A stretch of 64,000 nt of DNA from Spartobacteria bacterium (GCA_003134785.1 PLCN01000002.1:124219-188218); one strand, 5' to 3'; counted from the stretch's first letter, positions 9,478-19,096 are shown. The notes: generated by a model not told the origin, from the sequence alone. A program made the numbers and translations.

Positions 9478-9921
9478 TCAATAGCAGTGTTGTTTCTCTA
9501 CTAATGACACCGGCGCTGCCTGGCGGTTACCGGCGAACGCAAACGTTTCCACCTGCGTGGCCCACGTTTTGGGTCCGAAGATTTCCGTGACTAGTCCGAA
9601 TACACGGCTGACATCGCCTTCGTTGCCAGCACGAAACGCTGTCCCTGCTTCGACGTGCACCCAACGCACGGCGCCATCTGGATCAACCAGACGATACTCG
9701 AGGGAGCGGTGTTGCCGGCAGTGTCCTTGCAGAGGCTCCATCGCGAAGGCCAGCAGCGTCCGTCGATCATCAGGATGGACGTGCTGCAATACGACTAAGA
9801 ACTCAGGTGGCATGCCATCCGGCACTCGCAGAATGCGCCGGAGTTCGGCCGACCAGTATCGTTCGCCAGTATCGAAATTGATATCGAAGATTCCAATATG
9901 CTGCATGTCCCATCGCTTCAT
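9478..9921 (-). CDS. PAS-domain protein
   Basis: 147 residues comprising one PAS (fold-3) domain: IGIFDINFDTGERYWSAELRRILRVP, HPDDRRTLLAFA, LEYRLVDPDGAVRWVHVEAG, VFGLVTEIFG. No output domain is attached. The ATG at 9921 overlaps the stop of the upstream helix-turn-helix gene as ATGA, so the two are translationally coupled and the PAS protein probably senses a signal for, or acts with, the XRE regulator. A stand-alone PAS joined to an XRE protein is unusual. Confidence 0.75.
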   Translation of the reverse strand: MKRWDMQHIGIFDINFDTGERYWSAELRRILRVPDGMPPEFLVVLQHVHPDDRRTLLAFAMEPLQGHCRQHRSLEYRLVDPDGAVRWVHVEAGTAFRAGNEGDVSRVFGLVTEIFGPKTWATQVETFAFAGNRQAAPVSLVEKQHCY

Positions 9922-10199
9922 TGTCGGCGCTCGTTCCTTTCGAGCCTTGGTGTCTCGATCGCACCGTTCTGGAAGGTGCAACCAATGGCGCGCTGGATTC
10001 GATCGAGCGTCTCTGGCCGGATTCCTATTTCGCCGGCCTCAATCTTCACGATCGTCCGCGGATTCAATCCGCAACGCGCCGCCAGTTTGTCCTGGCTAAT
10101 GCGGCGTGCCGTTCGTTCTCGCCGGACGTTTGCGCCCAACGTCTTCCGCAGCGCCTCTCTCGCGACCCCGTGTGGTTGCGATAACGAAGGATTTCTCAA
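9918..10199 (-). CDS. XRE-family helix-turn-helix regulator
   Basis: About 93 residues. The HTH_3 core is LGANVRRERTARRISQDKLAARCGLNPRTIVKIEAGEIGIRPETLDRIQRAIG. I place the start at a TTG at 10199, preceded by AGGGGG, just after the stop of the outer-membrane protein gene; an ATG further upstream would overlap that gene heavily. It ends in an ATGA overlap with the PAS gene. It probably binds DNA as a dimer; its target is unknown. Confidence 0.7.
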   Translation of the reverse strand: MRNPSLSQPHGVAREALRKTLGANVRRERTARRISQDKLAARCGLNPRTIVKIEAGEIGIRPETLDRIQRAIGCTFQNGAIETPRLERNERRQ

Positions 10200-10212
10200 G
10201 CGAACCCCCTGG

Positions 10213-10926
10213 TCAGAACGCGAAATTGATACCGGTGCGGACCAGGCCGAAATTGTTGTGGGTTCCATCCACAACGTTCCAACTGAAGTCGTTGAGCAAT
10301 CCTACGTGCGGAGTAACACGGATTTCGAACCCGCCGCCAAATTGCCCGACCGCGCGCGATTCGACATCGTGACGAACTCGTTCAAGGGTTCCGCCGACGT
10401 AAACGGCGGTTTCATTGTGACCGCCAAAAGCTCCGCCACCTCCTACCCAAACATACGGCGCAAACCGCGTTTGGCCGATCGGATACCGCAAAGTCAAGGT
10501 GCCAAGCGCACCTCCGACTACGTGCTCGTCACGATCCTTGAAAGCCGCCGTCGTGCCAAAATTCTCTACTGTATAACTGGCGCCCTTCGCTGCCAGAGCG
10601 AACCCTTCGATTCCAATACCAAAGTAGCGGCGAAAGAAATATTTCCCCTCCGCTCCGCCGCCGAAGGCATGATCGTCAGCCAAGAAACGATCGTAAGTGC
10701 CCGGGCCGGGGTTCGCGGAAAATGTGTCAGCCAGACTGTTACGATCATGGTCTGTTGCAGGAAAGGCGTGAGCAAACCAGGCACTGAGGTTCCATTCATT
10801 GTCGCGGTACCAGGTCGGCGGGGTTGTCGGAGCAGGTGATACTTCTTTGGCCGAAAAGGTCTCCGGACCGGCGTAGGCAACGTTGACAAATGCGAGAGCT
10901 ATAAACAAACAAATCAGTTTTTTCAT
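10213..10926 (-). CDS. Outer-membrane beta-barrel protein
   Basis: 237 residues from MKKLICLF at 10926, a standard signal peptide ending VAYA. The mature part alternates hydrophobic strands and glycine-rich turns (YFGIGIEGFAL, FAPYVWVGGGGAFGG, VGQFGGGFEIRV) and ends GINFAF with the terminal phenylalanine used by the BAM complex. The length fits an eight- to ten-stranded OmpA/OmpW-like barrel. It lies upstream of the XRE-PAS pair on the same strand. Confidence 0.78.
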   Translation of the reverse strand: MKKLICLFIALAFVNVAYAGPETFSAKEVSPAPTTPPTWYRDNEWNLSAWFAHAFPATDHDRNSLADTFSANPGPGTYDRFLADDHAFGGGAEGKYFFRRYFGIGIEGFALAAKGASYTVENFGTTAAFKDRDEHVVGGALGTLTLRYPIGQTRFAPYVWVGGGGAFGGHNETAVYVGGTLERVRHDVESRAVGQFGGGFEIRVTPHVGLLNDFSWNVVDGTHNNFGLVRTGINFAF

Positions 10927-10955
10927 GGTGATGGTTGATTCGGTTAAGAGTTGTT

Positions 10956-11165
10956 TCATTGCGGCTGCGGCGCTTCCTCCAACTGGCGCGCCTGTTCCTT
11001 TTGCGCGGCAGTCACGCGGAATGCCTGACTTACCAGATCGACATCGTCGAGCCGGCTTGGAAAGGAGGGAGGCGAGGCGGGACCTGGATCTTGCCCGCTA
11101 ATTGTTCGCAAGGTGAAGGAGTTCCCTACCCACAGAATCGAGAAGACTACTGTTTTGATTTTCAT
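10956..11165 (-). CDS. Small exported protein, unknown
   Basis: 69 residues from MKIKTVVF, with a signal-like segment (VVFSILWVGNSFTL) and a short polar tail ending QARQLEEAPQPQ. It ends just upstream of the outer-membrane protein start and is probably in the same operon. Not recognised, and its shortness keeps confidence low. Confidence 0.4.
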   Translation of the reverse strand: MKIKTVVFSILWVGNSFTLRTISGQDPGPASPPSFPSRLDDVDLVSQAFRVTAAQKEQARQLEEAPQPQ

Positions 11166-11318
11166 CCGATTTATTTTCAATCGACCATGGTGTTGGCACT
11201 AGAGACACCGGCGCGGCTGAGCGGTTACAGGTCAGCGATTAATTTCGCGAATTAGATGTAACCGTGATGAGAAAACGTTGTCTCTATTGCTAGAGTGGAG
11301 TCACGTCACTGATCTCCA

Positions 11319-11909
11319 ATGCAACATGACAACTTTGACGAAGAGGAGAGCCTCCGCCGGATCGAGCAGGGCGACGAAGTCGCCGCCCGGGAATTATTGC
11401 GCCACTTTCATCCGTTCGTCCTCAAGCTTGTCCGTGCGCATCTGCCGCGGCGGATCAGCGAAGAAGACCTGGTTCAAATGATTTTTATTAAAGTCTTTCA
11501 CAAACTCAACCAGTACCGTGGGCGCATGCCGCTCCAGCATTGGATTTCCCGTATTGCGGTCAACACCTGTCTCAGCGCGCTGAAGGCGGAAAAGATCCGT
11601 CCGGAATGGCGGCTGGGCGATTTCAGCGAAGAAATCGCCGCCGGAATCGAGAGGCTCGCCACCACCGAGATTGATACCGCGACCAATGACGATTGCGATC
11701 TGGCCAGGAAACTGGTGACCGAACTCATCGCCCAACTTTCTCCCGAAGACCGGCTGGTCATAACGCTGCTGCATTTGGAGGAGAAATCAGTGGAGGAAAT
11801 TCACGCGTTGACCGGCTGGAGCCGATCCGCCATCAAGGTCCGGGCATTTCGGGCTCGCGGGAAGATGAAGGAAATGCTTAATCAGCGGGAGACGTTGGCT
11901 CTAGCATGA
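11319..11909 (+). CDS. ECF RNA polymerase sigma factor
   Basis: 196 residues. Region 2 is recognised in LLRHFHPFVLKLVRAHLPR, EEDLVQMIFIKVFHKLNQY and PLQHWISRIAVNTCLSALKAEK; region 4 in LSPEDRLVITLLHLEEKSVEEIHALTGWSRSAIKVRAFRARGKMKEML. It binds core polymerase and directs it to a stress promoter set. Its stop overlaps the start of the next gene (ATGA at 11906), a membrane protein that is the obvious candidate for its anti-sigma factor. Confidence 0.9.
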   Translation: MQHDNFDEEESLRRIEQGDEVAARELLRHFHPFVLKLVRAHLPRRISEEDLVQMIFIKVFHKLNQYRGRMPLQHWISRIAVNTCLSALKAEKIRPEWRLGDFSEEIAAGIERLATTEIDTATNDDCDLARKLVTELIAQLSPEDRLVITLLHLEEKSVEEIHALTGWSRSAIKVRAFRARGKMKEMLNQRETLALA

Positions 11910-12211
11910 AAGGAACTGAACAATTGCTGAACGAGGCGTTCGTGCTCGCGCGCCGCGCTCATGTACCGGTTCCTTTGGAGTTGCCATTCGGAATGGAGAC
12001 CGCTGTTCTGGCACAGTGGAAAAGTTCGCGCGCATCTTCGAAGATCGATATCGGCATGCTTCGGGTTTTCCGTTGGGCAGCGCTCATGGCTTGCGTGGTG
12101 GCGGTGGCGGGCGCCGCCTGGAAAAGTGAGGATATCGCTCAGATCTCGCGGCGCCTGGATCCGGAAGCCAGGATCGTAGACTCCGCCCTCCTCGCCGGGC
12201 TCAACCGATGA
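11906..12211 (+). CDS. Membrane-anchored putative anti-sigma factor
   Basis: 101 residues: a cytoplasmic N-terminal half, one membrane helix (VFRWAALMACVVAVAGAAW, about 51-69) and a short external tail. It has no recognisable zinc-binding anti-sigma motif, so the role is inferred from position: it overlaps the ECF sigma gene by four bases upstream and the CpxP-like gene by four bases downstream. Confidence 0.6.
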   Translation: MKGTEQLLNEAFVLARRAHVPVPLELPFGMETAVLAQWKSSRASSKIDIGMLRVFRWAALMACVVAVAGAAWKSEDIAQISRRLDPEARIVDSALLAGLNR

Positions 12212-12615
12212 CCAAGTCGCGGTCCTGGAAGATTGTTTTTTACGCGACGCTGATCTTCGTGGCCGGTCTGTTCATCGGTGCAATCGCCGGTCCGTTTGCG
12301 CTAAGAACGTTCCTTCGTCCCCCGACGCCAGCCGAGATGGGGAGTCATATCCTTGCGCGCCTACACTCGCGACTCTCGCTCACTCCCGAGCAGACTGCGC
12401 AGATCAAGCCGCTGGTCGAGCTGACGGCATCCGACATCGAAGCGATCCGCGAGGCGACGACAAAGCAAATATCGGATCGGATCGCGGAGACAAACTCAAA
12501 GGTCGCGCCTTTTCTCACACCCGAGCAGAAGGCAAAGCTCGACCAAATGGATGCGGAACGTCGCGAACACATGATGCGGCACGCTCCACCTTTCTTTCGG
12601 CCGCGGCGGCCGTAG
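12208..12615 (+). CDS. Spy/CpxP-like periplasmic stress protein (heavy-metal-resistance type)
   Basis: 135 residues: N-terminal membrane anchor (FYATLIFVAGLFIGAIAG) and a helical periplasmic part with two LTPEQ repeats (LSLTPEQTAQIKPL and FLTPEQKAKLDQM), the mark of Spy/CpxP/CnrX-type proteins. In related systems such proteins sense metal or misfolded protein and control an ECF sigma factor. Here it is the third gene of an overlapping sigma/anti-sigma operon, so it may be the sensor. Confidence 0.75.
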   Translation: MTKSRSWKIVFYATLIFVAGLFIGAIAGPFALRTFLRPPTPAEMGSHILARLHSRLSLTPEQTAQIKPLVELTASDIEAIREATTKQISDRIAETNSKVAPFLTPEQKAKLDQMDAERREHMMRHAPPFFRPRRP

Positions 12616-12699
12616 CCCTCCATTTATTCCCATTTATTCAGCTGCAGTACGTCCCTTCGCGGCCTAACGACATCGGCAGTGGTGCGCATTGCTCGGCAT

Positions 12700-13221
12700 C
12701 TAACCGCGCGAATCGCGCGGGCGGCCGAACAAATTGACAAGCAAATTCTGGAGCGACCAGTTGTCATCCATTTGAATCCAGCGCATCCCGGATCGCGGAC
12801 GATCAGTCGCGGTCAGGACCGCAGTAACACGGCCGCTTTCCTTGAGCAGATAAATCTTGGCGCCAGCGGCTAGATCCACCGATCCGCAAGTGGAACTGCC
12901 TTGAATTCGCGCGACCGCTATCTGTTCTCCATGGCGAGTGCTGGCGAACAGGGCATGATTGCTTCGATCCACCTGCACGCCAGGAAAACGAAAAACGAAT
13001 GATTCATCGGAGCGCCGGTTGTCATCTGAGACATACGGCAGATTGCTAAAAGTAATTCGGGCGGTCAAAACACCGCTGGTTGGATCAAGGTAAAGCTGGC
13101 GCCAGATCATCTCGCCGTAAGCGAAGGTGCGAGCATGATCGGGGCTCGTAATCGCGATTTCACCCCCGGACACTGGAGCAATCGAGCCGAGGATAATTGC
13201 GAGCAAAGCGGCGAATTTCAT
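12700..13221 (-). CDS. Exported protein of unknown function
   Basis: 173 residues with a clear signal peptide (FAALLAIILGSIAPVSGGE) and a mature region with many beta strands and one Ser-Thr-Cys-Gly. No catalytic motif stands out and I do not recognise the family. It runs in the same direction as mbfA downstream, about 30 bases away, without overlap. Confidence 0.6.
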   Translation of the reverse strand: MKFAALLAIILGSIAPVSGGEIAITSPDHARTFAYGEMIWRQLYLDPTSGVLTARITFSNLPYVSDDNRRSDESFVFRFPGVQVDRSNHALFASTRHGEQIAVARIQGSSTCGSVDLAAGAKIYLLKESGRVTAVLTATDRPRSGMRWIQMDDNWSLQNLLVNLFGRPRDSRG

Positions 13222-13253
13222 AGCAAATCAAATAGGGACAGGATCTGACTCTG

Positions 13254-14213
13254 TTATGAACTTCCAATCCAAATTCCAACAAGAAACACTAATACTCCTC
13301 CCACGATCACTTGAAAAGCGGCGCGGAGAAACGGCGTGTCCATATACCGGTTTCGAATCCAGCTGATAAGCAAAAGTTCAATTGCCACGATTACGACGGC
13401 CACGGCCGTAGCAGTTCGAAAATCTGGAATCAAATATGGCAAGGTGTGACCGATTCCCCCTGCCGTGGTCATCAATCCGCAGACGACTCCACGCAGCAAA
13501 GGCTTGCCGCGGCCGGTCAGGCTTCCGTCATCTGAAGCTGCCTCAGCGAACCCCATTGAAATTCCCGCTCCGACGCTGGCGGCGAGGCCAACCAGGAAGG
13601 CGGCGTGGCTGTTGTGGGTCGCAAACGCTGCGGCAAAAACCGGCGCAAGCGTTGAGACGGAACCGTCCATCAGTCCTGCCAGCCCCGGCTGCACAATTTG
13701 CAGAACGAACAGTCGGCGATGGGCTTTCTCCTCTTGGGCCTCAACTTCCGGAGTCAGGTACTCCTGTTGGAGATTATCGGCTAAGGTGACATGCTTTCGC
13801 TCCGCCTCCGCCAAGTCTCCCAGGAGCTTTCGCGTTGACGTGTCGCTGACTTTACCAGCAGCGCGCTCGTAGAAACGTTGGGTCTCTGTCTCCATTATCT
13901 CTGCCTGGCGCCGAACCGTTTTGATTCCGAGCGGCCGGATCATCCACACCGGTTTGCGGTGCACAAAACCCTTTACGTCCTCTCGGCGGATGAGCGGGAT
14001 ATGTTCTCCAAAGCGGCGACGGTATTCCTCGATCAATTCGCGGCGATGCTCATCCTCTTCCGCCTCCATTTCTTTAAAGATCTGAGCGGTCGCGGAGTAA
14101 TCGGTTTTCAATCCGGCGGCGAAGTCTGCGTAAATGCGCGCATCTGTTTCCTCGGACGAGATTGCCAGCGCGAGGATTTCCTGTTCAGACAGGTCTTTGA
14201 AATTCATTGCCAC
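13254..14213 (-). CDS. mbfA: MbfA-type fusion: ferritin-like domain + VIT1 iron/manganese exporter
   Basis: 319 residues. The N-terminal half is an erythrin/ferritin-like four-helix domain with acidic iron-binding motifs ([64 protein letters not shown]). The C-terminal half is a CCC1/VIT1 membrane transporter ([42 protein letters not shown]). This is the known architecture of membrane-bound ferritin A, which exports iron from the cytoplasm in rhizobia. Function here is by family. Confidence 0.88.
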   Translation of the reverse strand: MAMNFKDLSEQEILALAISSEETDARIYADFAAGLKTDYSATAQIFKEMEAEEDEHRRELIEEYRRRFGEHIPLIRREDVKGFVHRKPVWMIRPLGIKTVRRQAEIMETETQRFYERAAGKVSDTSTRKLLGDLAEAERKHVTLADNLQQEYLTPEVEAQEEKAHRRLFVLQIVQPGLAGLMDGSVSTLAPVFAAAFATHNSHAAFLVGLAASVGAGISMGFAEAASDDGSLTGRGKPLLRGVVCGLMTTAGGIGHTLPYLIPDFRTATAVAVVIVAIELLLISWIRNRYMDTPFLRAAFQVIVGGVLVFLVGIWIGSS

Positions 14214-14249
14214 GGTGTTTCCTACCGTTATGAACCCAGGATGCGAATA

Positions 14250-15473
14250 TTATTTCTTCGCTGTCGCGGGACTGGGCGATGGAGCGGGTGTCGCAGCGAC
14301 GCGGACGGTTGTTCCAGTGACAAGGGAGTCGGATGGGTTGACGATTACTTTGTCGGATTCGGTGACGCCGCTCAGGATTTCGGATTGGATACCGAAGTCC
14401 CGTCCGATTCTAACGTCTCGGAGTTGGACGACACCCTTGGCATCCACCACGCCGACTTGGAGGTTCTTGCCGCGAAATATGAGGGTGTTGTCAGGTAAGA
14501 TAAGCAGCTTCCCTAAGACATTCTCAGGCAGGCGGACCGTCGCGTAGCTGCCAGGCAGGATCTCGTTCTTCGAGTTATCTACCTGTAACTGAACGAGCAT
14601 GGTGCGGGAATCCGGTGAGACGGCCTCCGAAGTCGCGACCACCTTTCCCGGATACGTCTTGGCGCTTTCTGCCCCGATCTGAACATCGAAGGTTTTCCCA
14701 GTCGCGATATTTGGCGCCTCGGGCTGCGGGACGCGGAAGTAAACACGGAGCGGATCTGTCTGTTGGATATGAAATATCTCCAGGCTGGTGTTATTCGCGT
14801 TGATTAGGTCTCCCACATTCACGTTGCGAACTGTGATCGTGCCGGCGAACGGCGCGGTCACTCGTTGGAATGCCAGCTCCTGTTCGAGGAATCGAAGATT
14901 GGCGGCAAAGGCATCGGCATTGGCCTGGCTCGTGGCGAGGGCGGTGGCCATGTTCTCGGCGTCGAGCTCTGAGACGACGCCTTGATGAAATAGCTGCTGC
15001 CATTTGTCGTTCGTACTCTTGGCCTGTGCCAAACTTTTTTGCGCCAGCGTCTCCTGGGAGCGGGCTTGCTGGAGCTGTTGAGCAAGATCAGGTGTGTCGA
15101 TCTCCGCGAGTAACTGGTCTTTGTTGACATGTGCGCCGATGTCTACGAGCCAGCTTTTCAGGAATCCACTAGCTCGCGCAAAGATGGAGGCTTCCTGCCA
15201 GGGTTTCACTTCAGCTGGTAAGTCAAGCCCACTGCCCGGCATGGTGAGAGTAGGCGTGACGACCCCCACCGTAGCAACCGCCAACTGGTTCGTATCGGCC
15301 GTGGCTGTTTGCCGCTGCCGCCATTGAGGAATGAACCCTACGATCAATGCGATCAGGAGAAGTGCGCCGCCGATAATGATGCCGCGACGAAATCGGCGCC
15401 GCGACCGGACGGGATCTGCTTTGTTATCGCCGGTGGTGAGGCCGACGCCGCCAGAATAAGTAGTTGCGCTCAT
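14250..15473 (-). CDS. RND efflux periplasmic adaptor (membrane fusion protein)
   Basis: 407 residues: membrane anchor at about 29-48 (IIIGGALLLIALIVGFIP), biotinyl-lipoyl-like halves (VKPWQEASIFARASGFLKSWLVDIGAHVNKDQLLAEID), a coiled-coil hairpin (QQARSQETLAQKSLAQAKST), and a beta-barrel domain (TAPFAGTITVRNVNVGDLINA). It ends in an Ala/Pro/Ser-rich tail. It is 17 bases downstream of the RND pump and links it to an outer-membrane channel. No outer-membrane factor gene is present in the window. Confidence 0.9.
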   Translation of the reverse strand: MSATTYSGGVGLTTGDNKADPVRSRRRFRRGIIIGGALLLIALIVGFIPQWRQRQTATADTNQLAVATVGVVTPTLTMPGSGLDLPAEVKPWQEASIFARASGFLKSWLVDIGAHVNKDQLLAEIDTPDLAQQLQQARSQETLAQKSLAQAKSTNDKWQQLFHQGVVSELDAENMATALATSQANADAFAANLRFLEQELAFQRVTAPFAGTITVRNVNVGDLINANNTSLEIFHIQQTDPLRVYFRVPQPEAPNIATGKTFDVQIGAESAKTYPGKVVATSEAVSPDSRTMLVQLQVDNSKNEILPGSYATVRLPENVLGKLLILPDNTLIFRGKNLQVGVVDAKGVVQLRDVRIGRDFGIQSEILSGVTESDKVIVNPSDSLVTGTTVRVAATPAPSPSPATAKK

Positions 15474-15490
15474 ATATTAGAGAGATGCGT

Positions 15491-18400
15491 TTAGGTTGCG
15501 GGAATGGCCTCCTCGAGACCGTTTGGTGAGACATTTTCTTTCGGCTCTGTCTTCGCGGTGGCGACTGCCTGACGATGGCAGAGGCTGAACACTACGGGGA
15601 CGAAAAGCAGAGTAGCCACGGTGGCGAGGATGAGGCCGCCGATTACCGCGCGGCCGAGCGGCGCGTTTTGCTCGCCGCCTTCGCCGAGACCTAGCGCCAT
15701 CGGTAACATGCCGATGACCATCGCCGTCGCCGTCATGATCACTGGACGCAAACGGCCGGTGCCGGCTTCCCATGCTGCTTTGAGCGGCTCCATTCCTTCC
15801 TGGAGATGGTTGCGGGCGAAGGTCACGACCAGAACGGAATTCGCAGTGGCGACACCCAGGCACATGATTGCGCCCATCATCGCAGGAACGCTTAAGGTTG
15901 TGCCCGTGATATGAAGTCCCCAAATTACCCCGGCCAACGCGCCGGTGAGGGCAGTTAGAATAATGAATGGATCGAGCCAGCTCTGGAAGTTGACTACGAG
16001 CAACAGATAAATCAGTGCAATCGACATGAGCATGCCAATGGCCAATCCGGTGAAGCTCGAGCTCATGGTCGCTGCCTGGCCGCGCAGAATGATATCGGTG
16101 CCGGGCGGCGCCGTCTTTTTCGCGTCCGCAATAATGGGTCTGATGTCCGTAAGCACACCGCCCAGGTCTCTTGCACCCACGCTGCCGAAGACATCGACTA
16201 CCGGCATGACATTGTAATGCGAGTAAATGGGTTGGCTGACAGTGTGTGAGACGTCGGCGACGTTCTCCAGTAATTGACCATTCGCTCTGCCAGGAACAGA
16301 TGCGCTAAGCGGCGTCGACTTTAGGTCGGAGAGTGTAGTGGTTTGAGGTTCCGGCACACGAACATTGACGAGATATTGAACGCCTATGGCTGGATCGAGC
16401 CAGTAAGTCGGCGTGACCTGACTGCTGCCGCTCAAAGCAAGCAGAACTGAGCCGGCCACATCTCTCTCCGAAAGTCCGAGCTGCATGGCCTTCGTTCGAT
16501 CGACCGAAAACAGCACTCGGTGCAAGTCGTTGGGCTGTTGCACCCGCACATCTACGGCGCCGCGAACGCGCCGAATTTTTTGGGCGATCGCATTCGCGAC
16601 CTTCTGGTCGGCCGCTTGATCTCGCCCAATAACCTGAATGTCGTAGGGAGCGGGGAGGCCGAAGTTAATGGTCTCAGTTACGATGTCGGCCGGAAGGAAG
16701 TAGAACGTTATTCCAGGAAAATCGCGGTTAAGACCAAGGCGCAGATTGCGCACGTAGTCGGCTGTCGGCTTATGTCCGGGCAGTAATGAGACTAATATGT
16801 CGGCATCGGCTGGCCCTGACACACCGCTGTCGTTGTAGCTCAGGTTGATGCCGGAAACCGGAAGTCCGATATTGTCGATCATGCCCTCGAGCTCCTTGGC
16901 CGGAATTTGGCGGCGAATGTTCGTTTCGATTTCGTCGACCAACTTGGCAGTTTGTTCGATCCGCGTGCCGGTGGAGGCACGCACATGCAACCGAAACGTT
17001 CCTGCATCAACCGCCGGAAAGAAGTTTTGGCCGAGAAAGGGCACGAGGAGCCAGGAGCAGAGGCAAAAAGCCAGGAACCCGGCAGCGAAAGCCACCCTGT
17101 GCTCCAGGATTGAGCCTAACAAGTTGCCGTAAGCGTTTCTGAAACGATCAAACGCCTTTTCAAAACCGTGTTGGAGCGCCGCCAGCGGACGCACCCAAAG
17201 TGGGACATGCTTTTCGCTGCCGGCCGCGGGTTTCTGGTGATGGCGCTCGAAAAACATGATCATGGTCGGCACCAGCGTGCGGGAAAGCGCATAGGAAGCG
17301 AGCACAGCAAAAACGACTGCCTCAGCCAAAGGCACAAAGAGGTACCGCGCCACCCCCGCCAGGGAAAACATCGGGACGAAGACAATGCAGATGCACATGG
17401 TGGAAACCAAGGCAGGTAAGGCAATTTCCCCCGCACCGTTCAGGATACCGTCTTCCAACTTTCCACCGGCGGCCAGGTGGCGCTCGACGTTTTCGATAGT
17501 TACGGTCGCATCGTCTACCAGGATGCCGACCGCGAGCGCCAAACCGCCAAGGGTCATGATATTGATCGTCTGGCCCAGGGCGCTAAGAATGGCGAGAGAG
17601 GCCAGCACCGAAAGCGGAATGGAAACCGCAATAATGAGGGTGCTCCTCCACGAGCCGAGAAAAAGCAAAATCATCAGCGCGGTCAAAGCAGCGGCGATTG
17701 CACCTTCCCGCACGACACCGCTGACTGCGGCCGACACGAAGAGCGATTGATCGGCGAATTGCTTTACCTGCACATCGCTCGTCACGGTCTGGAGAATCTT
17801 GGCCATGGCCGCTTTCACTCCTGCCGCGACGGAGAGCGTAGAGGCGCTGCCATTCTTGAAGACCTGGATCAGTGTGCTACGCACACCATCCTGGCGGACG
17901 ATGTTCTCCTGCGGCATGTAGCCGTCGCGCACCTGCGCTACGTCACCTACTCGAATGACGGTTCCGCCGACACTCTTGATCGGCAGAGTGTTCAATGGCT
18001 CGATCTTGATCGGACTCACATTGAGATCGATCGGCACTTCCTTTCCGCCGATCTTAGCGACACCGCTCGGATACGTTAAAGCCCCGTTGCTGATGGCGGT
18101 GACTACGTCCGATGCGACAAGGTTGTTTGCTTCCAATGCCTTTTGATCGAGATCGACCGAAATCACCCTTTGCTTTCCGCCATAGGGATAAGGAATGCTC
18201 ACTCCAGGTACGCTGATTAATCCAACACGGATCTGGTTGAGGGACATGTCGAAGACTTGCTGCTCGGAAAGCTTCGTGCTGCTAACTCCGAATTGCAGGA
18301 TGGAAACGGTGGATGCGCTGTATTGCAGGATCAGCGGCGGAGTCGTGCCCGGCGGAAGCTGCTTCAAAATGGTTTGCGAAACGGCAGTCAATTGTGCCAC

Positions 18401-18715
18401 CGCGGTCGCTGGGTTTACGCCGGGCTGAAAGAAGACTTTGATTACGCCTTGGCTATCATACGAAGTCGATTCGATATGCTCGATATTATCGACCGTGGTC
18501 GTCAGCGCCCGTTCCTCGCTGTAAATGATTCGTTGAGCGATCTGATCGGCTGGCAGACCGGTGTACTGCCAGATCACGCTCACCACCGGGATATTGATGG
18601 AAGGAAAAATATCGGTCGGCGTCTTGGTGAGGACGAAAGGCGTCATCAAGAGCAGCAGTATTGCTGCGACAACAAAGGTGTAGGGGCGATTGAGAGCTAA
18701 GCGAACAATCCACAT
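15491..18715 (-). CDS. RND-family efflux permease
   Basis: 1074 residues, normal length for AcrB/HAE1 relatives. Seen: first helix and TPTDIFPSINIPVVSVIWQY, the conserved GLALAVGILVDDATVTIENVER with the proton-relay acidic pair in helix 4, and the matching second half helices (GAIMCLGVATANSVLVVTFARN). It uses proton motive force to pump drugs, metals or other toxic compounds in complex with the adaptor at 14250. The substrate is not deducible. Confidence 0.93.
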   Translation of the reverse strand: MWIVRLALNRPYTFVVAAILLLLMTPFVLTKTPTDIFPSINIPVVSVIWQYTGLPADQIAQRIIYSEERALTTTVDNIEHIESTSYDSQGVIKVFFQPGVNPATAVAQLTAVSQTILKQLPPGTTPPLILQYSASTVSILQFGVSSTKLSEQQVFDMSLNQIRVGLISVPGVSIPYPYGGKQRVISVDLDQKALEANNLVASDVVTAISNGALTYPSGVAKIGGKEVPIDLNVSPIKIEPLNTLPIKSVGGTVIRVGDVAQVRDGYMPQENIVRQDGVRSTLIQVFKNGSASTLSVAAGVKAAMAKILQTVTSDVQVKQFADQSLFVSAAVSGVVREGAIAAALTALMILLFLGSWRSTLIIAVSIPLSVLASLAILSALGQTINIMTLGGLALAVGILVDDATVTIENVERHLAAGGKLEDGILNGAGEIALPALVSTMCICIVFVPMFSLAGVARYLFVPLAEAVVFAVLASYALSRTLVPTMIMFFERHHQKPAAGSEKHVPLWVRPLAALQHGFEKAFDRFRNAYGNLLGSILEHRVAFAAGFLAFCLCSWLLVPFLGQNFFPAVDAGTFRLHVRASTGTRIEQTAKLVDEIETNIRRQIPAKELEGMIDNIGLPVSGINLSYNDSGVSGPADADILVSLLPGHKPTADYVRNLRLGLNRDFPGITFYFLPADIVTETINFGLPAPYDIQVIGRDQAADQKVANAIAQKIRRVRGAVDVRVQQPNDLHRVLFSVDRTKAMQLGLSERDVAGSVLLALSGSSQVTPTYWLDPAIGVQYLVNVRVPEPQTTTLSDLKSTPLSASVPGRANGQLLENVADVSHTVSQPIYSHYNVMPVVDVFGSVGARDLGGVLTDIRPIIADAKKTAPPGTDIILRGQAATMSSSFTGLAIGMLMSIALIYLLLVVNFQSWLDPFIILTALTGALAGVIWGLHITGTTLSVPAMMGAIMCLGVATANSVLVVTFARNHLQEGMEPLKAAWEAGTGRLRPVIMTATAMVIGMLPMALGLGEGGEQNAPLGRAVIGGLILATVATLLFVPVVFSLCHRQAVATAKTEPKENVSPNGLEEAIPAT

Positions 18716-18721
18716 GGTGTG

Positions 18722-19096
18722 TTATGCTTGAGTTATTCGCGGCGCATTCCCGGTTATGCGCGGTAAGCTGAGAACTGGTTTCAACTGAGAAAGGATCGTT
18801 TCCTTATTCGTGCTTCCAAAAATTCCGATGCGCACCTCACCGCCGCTGAAGTACAAGATGCTCGGAAGACATCGAATGCCGTACCATAACCCGAGGTTGG
18901 GACTGCGATCGAGCTGGACGCGCGCGACCTTTAGATAATCGACAAACTCAGCGGCAATTTCGTCCATCGCGCCATTCATCATCATCGAAGGGAGGCTCCA
19001 TCCCGTGGCGAACTCGACCAGCACTGGTTGGCGCGATTTCAAAACTTCGCTCTCGAAGTTCGCCTCATTGATTTCAATCGTTGGTTTCATGTTCAT
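18722..19096 (-). CDS. Thioredoxin-like protein lacking both active-site cysteines
   Basis: 124 residues with a thioredoxin fold (PVLVEFATGWSLPSMMMNGAMDEIAAEF, VARVQLDRSPNLGLWYGIRCLPSILYFSGGE). Where thioredoxin has WCGPC, this has WSLPS, and the mid-chain cis-proline is kept in IRCLPSI. It cannot do normal dithiol chemistry and may be a chaperone or binding protein. The start at 19096 has GGAG upstream. It overlaps nothing but follows the small gene 19116-19346 on the same strand within 20 bases. Confidence 0.75.
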   Translation of the reverse strand: MNMKPTIEINEANFESEVLKSRQPVLVEFATGWSLPSMMMNGAMDEIAAEFVDYLKVARVQLDRSPNLGLWYGIRCLPSILYFSGGEVRIGIFGSTNKETILSQLKPVLSLPRITGNAPRITQA

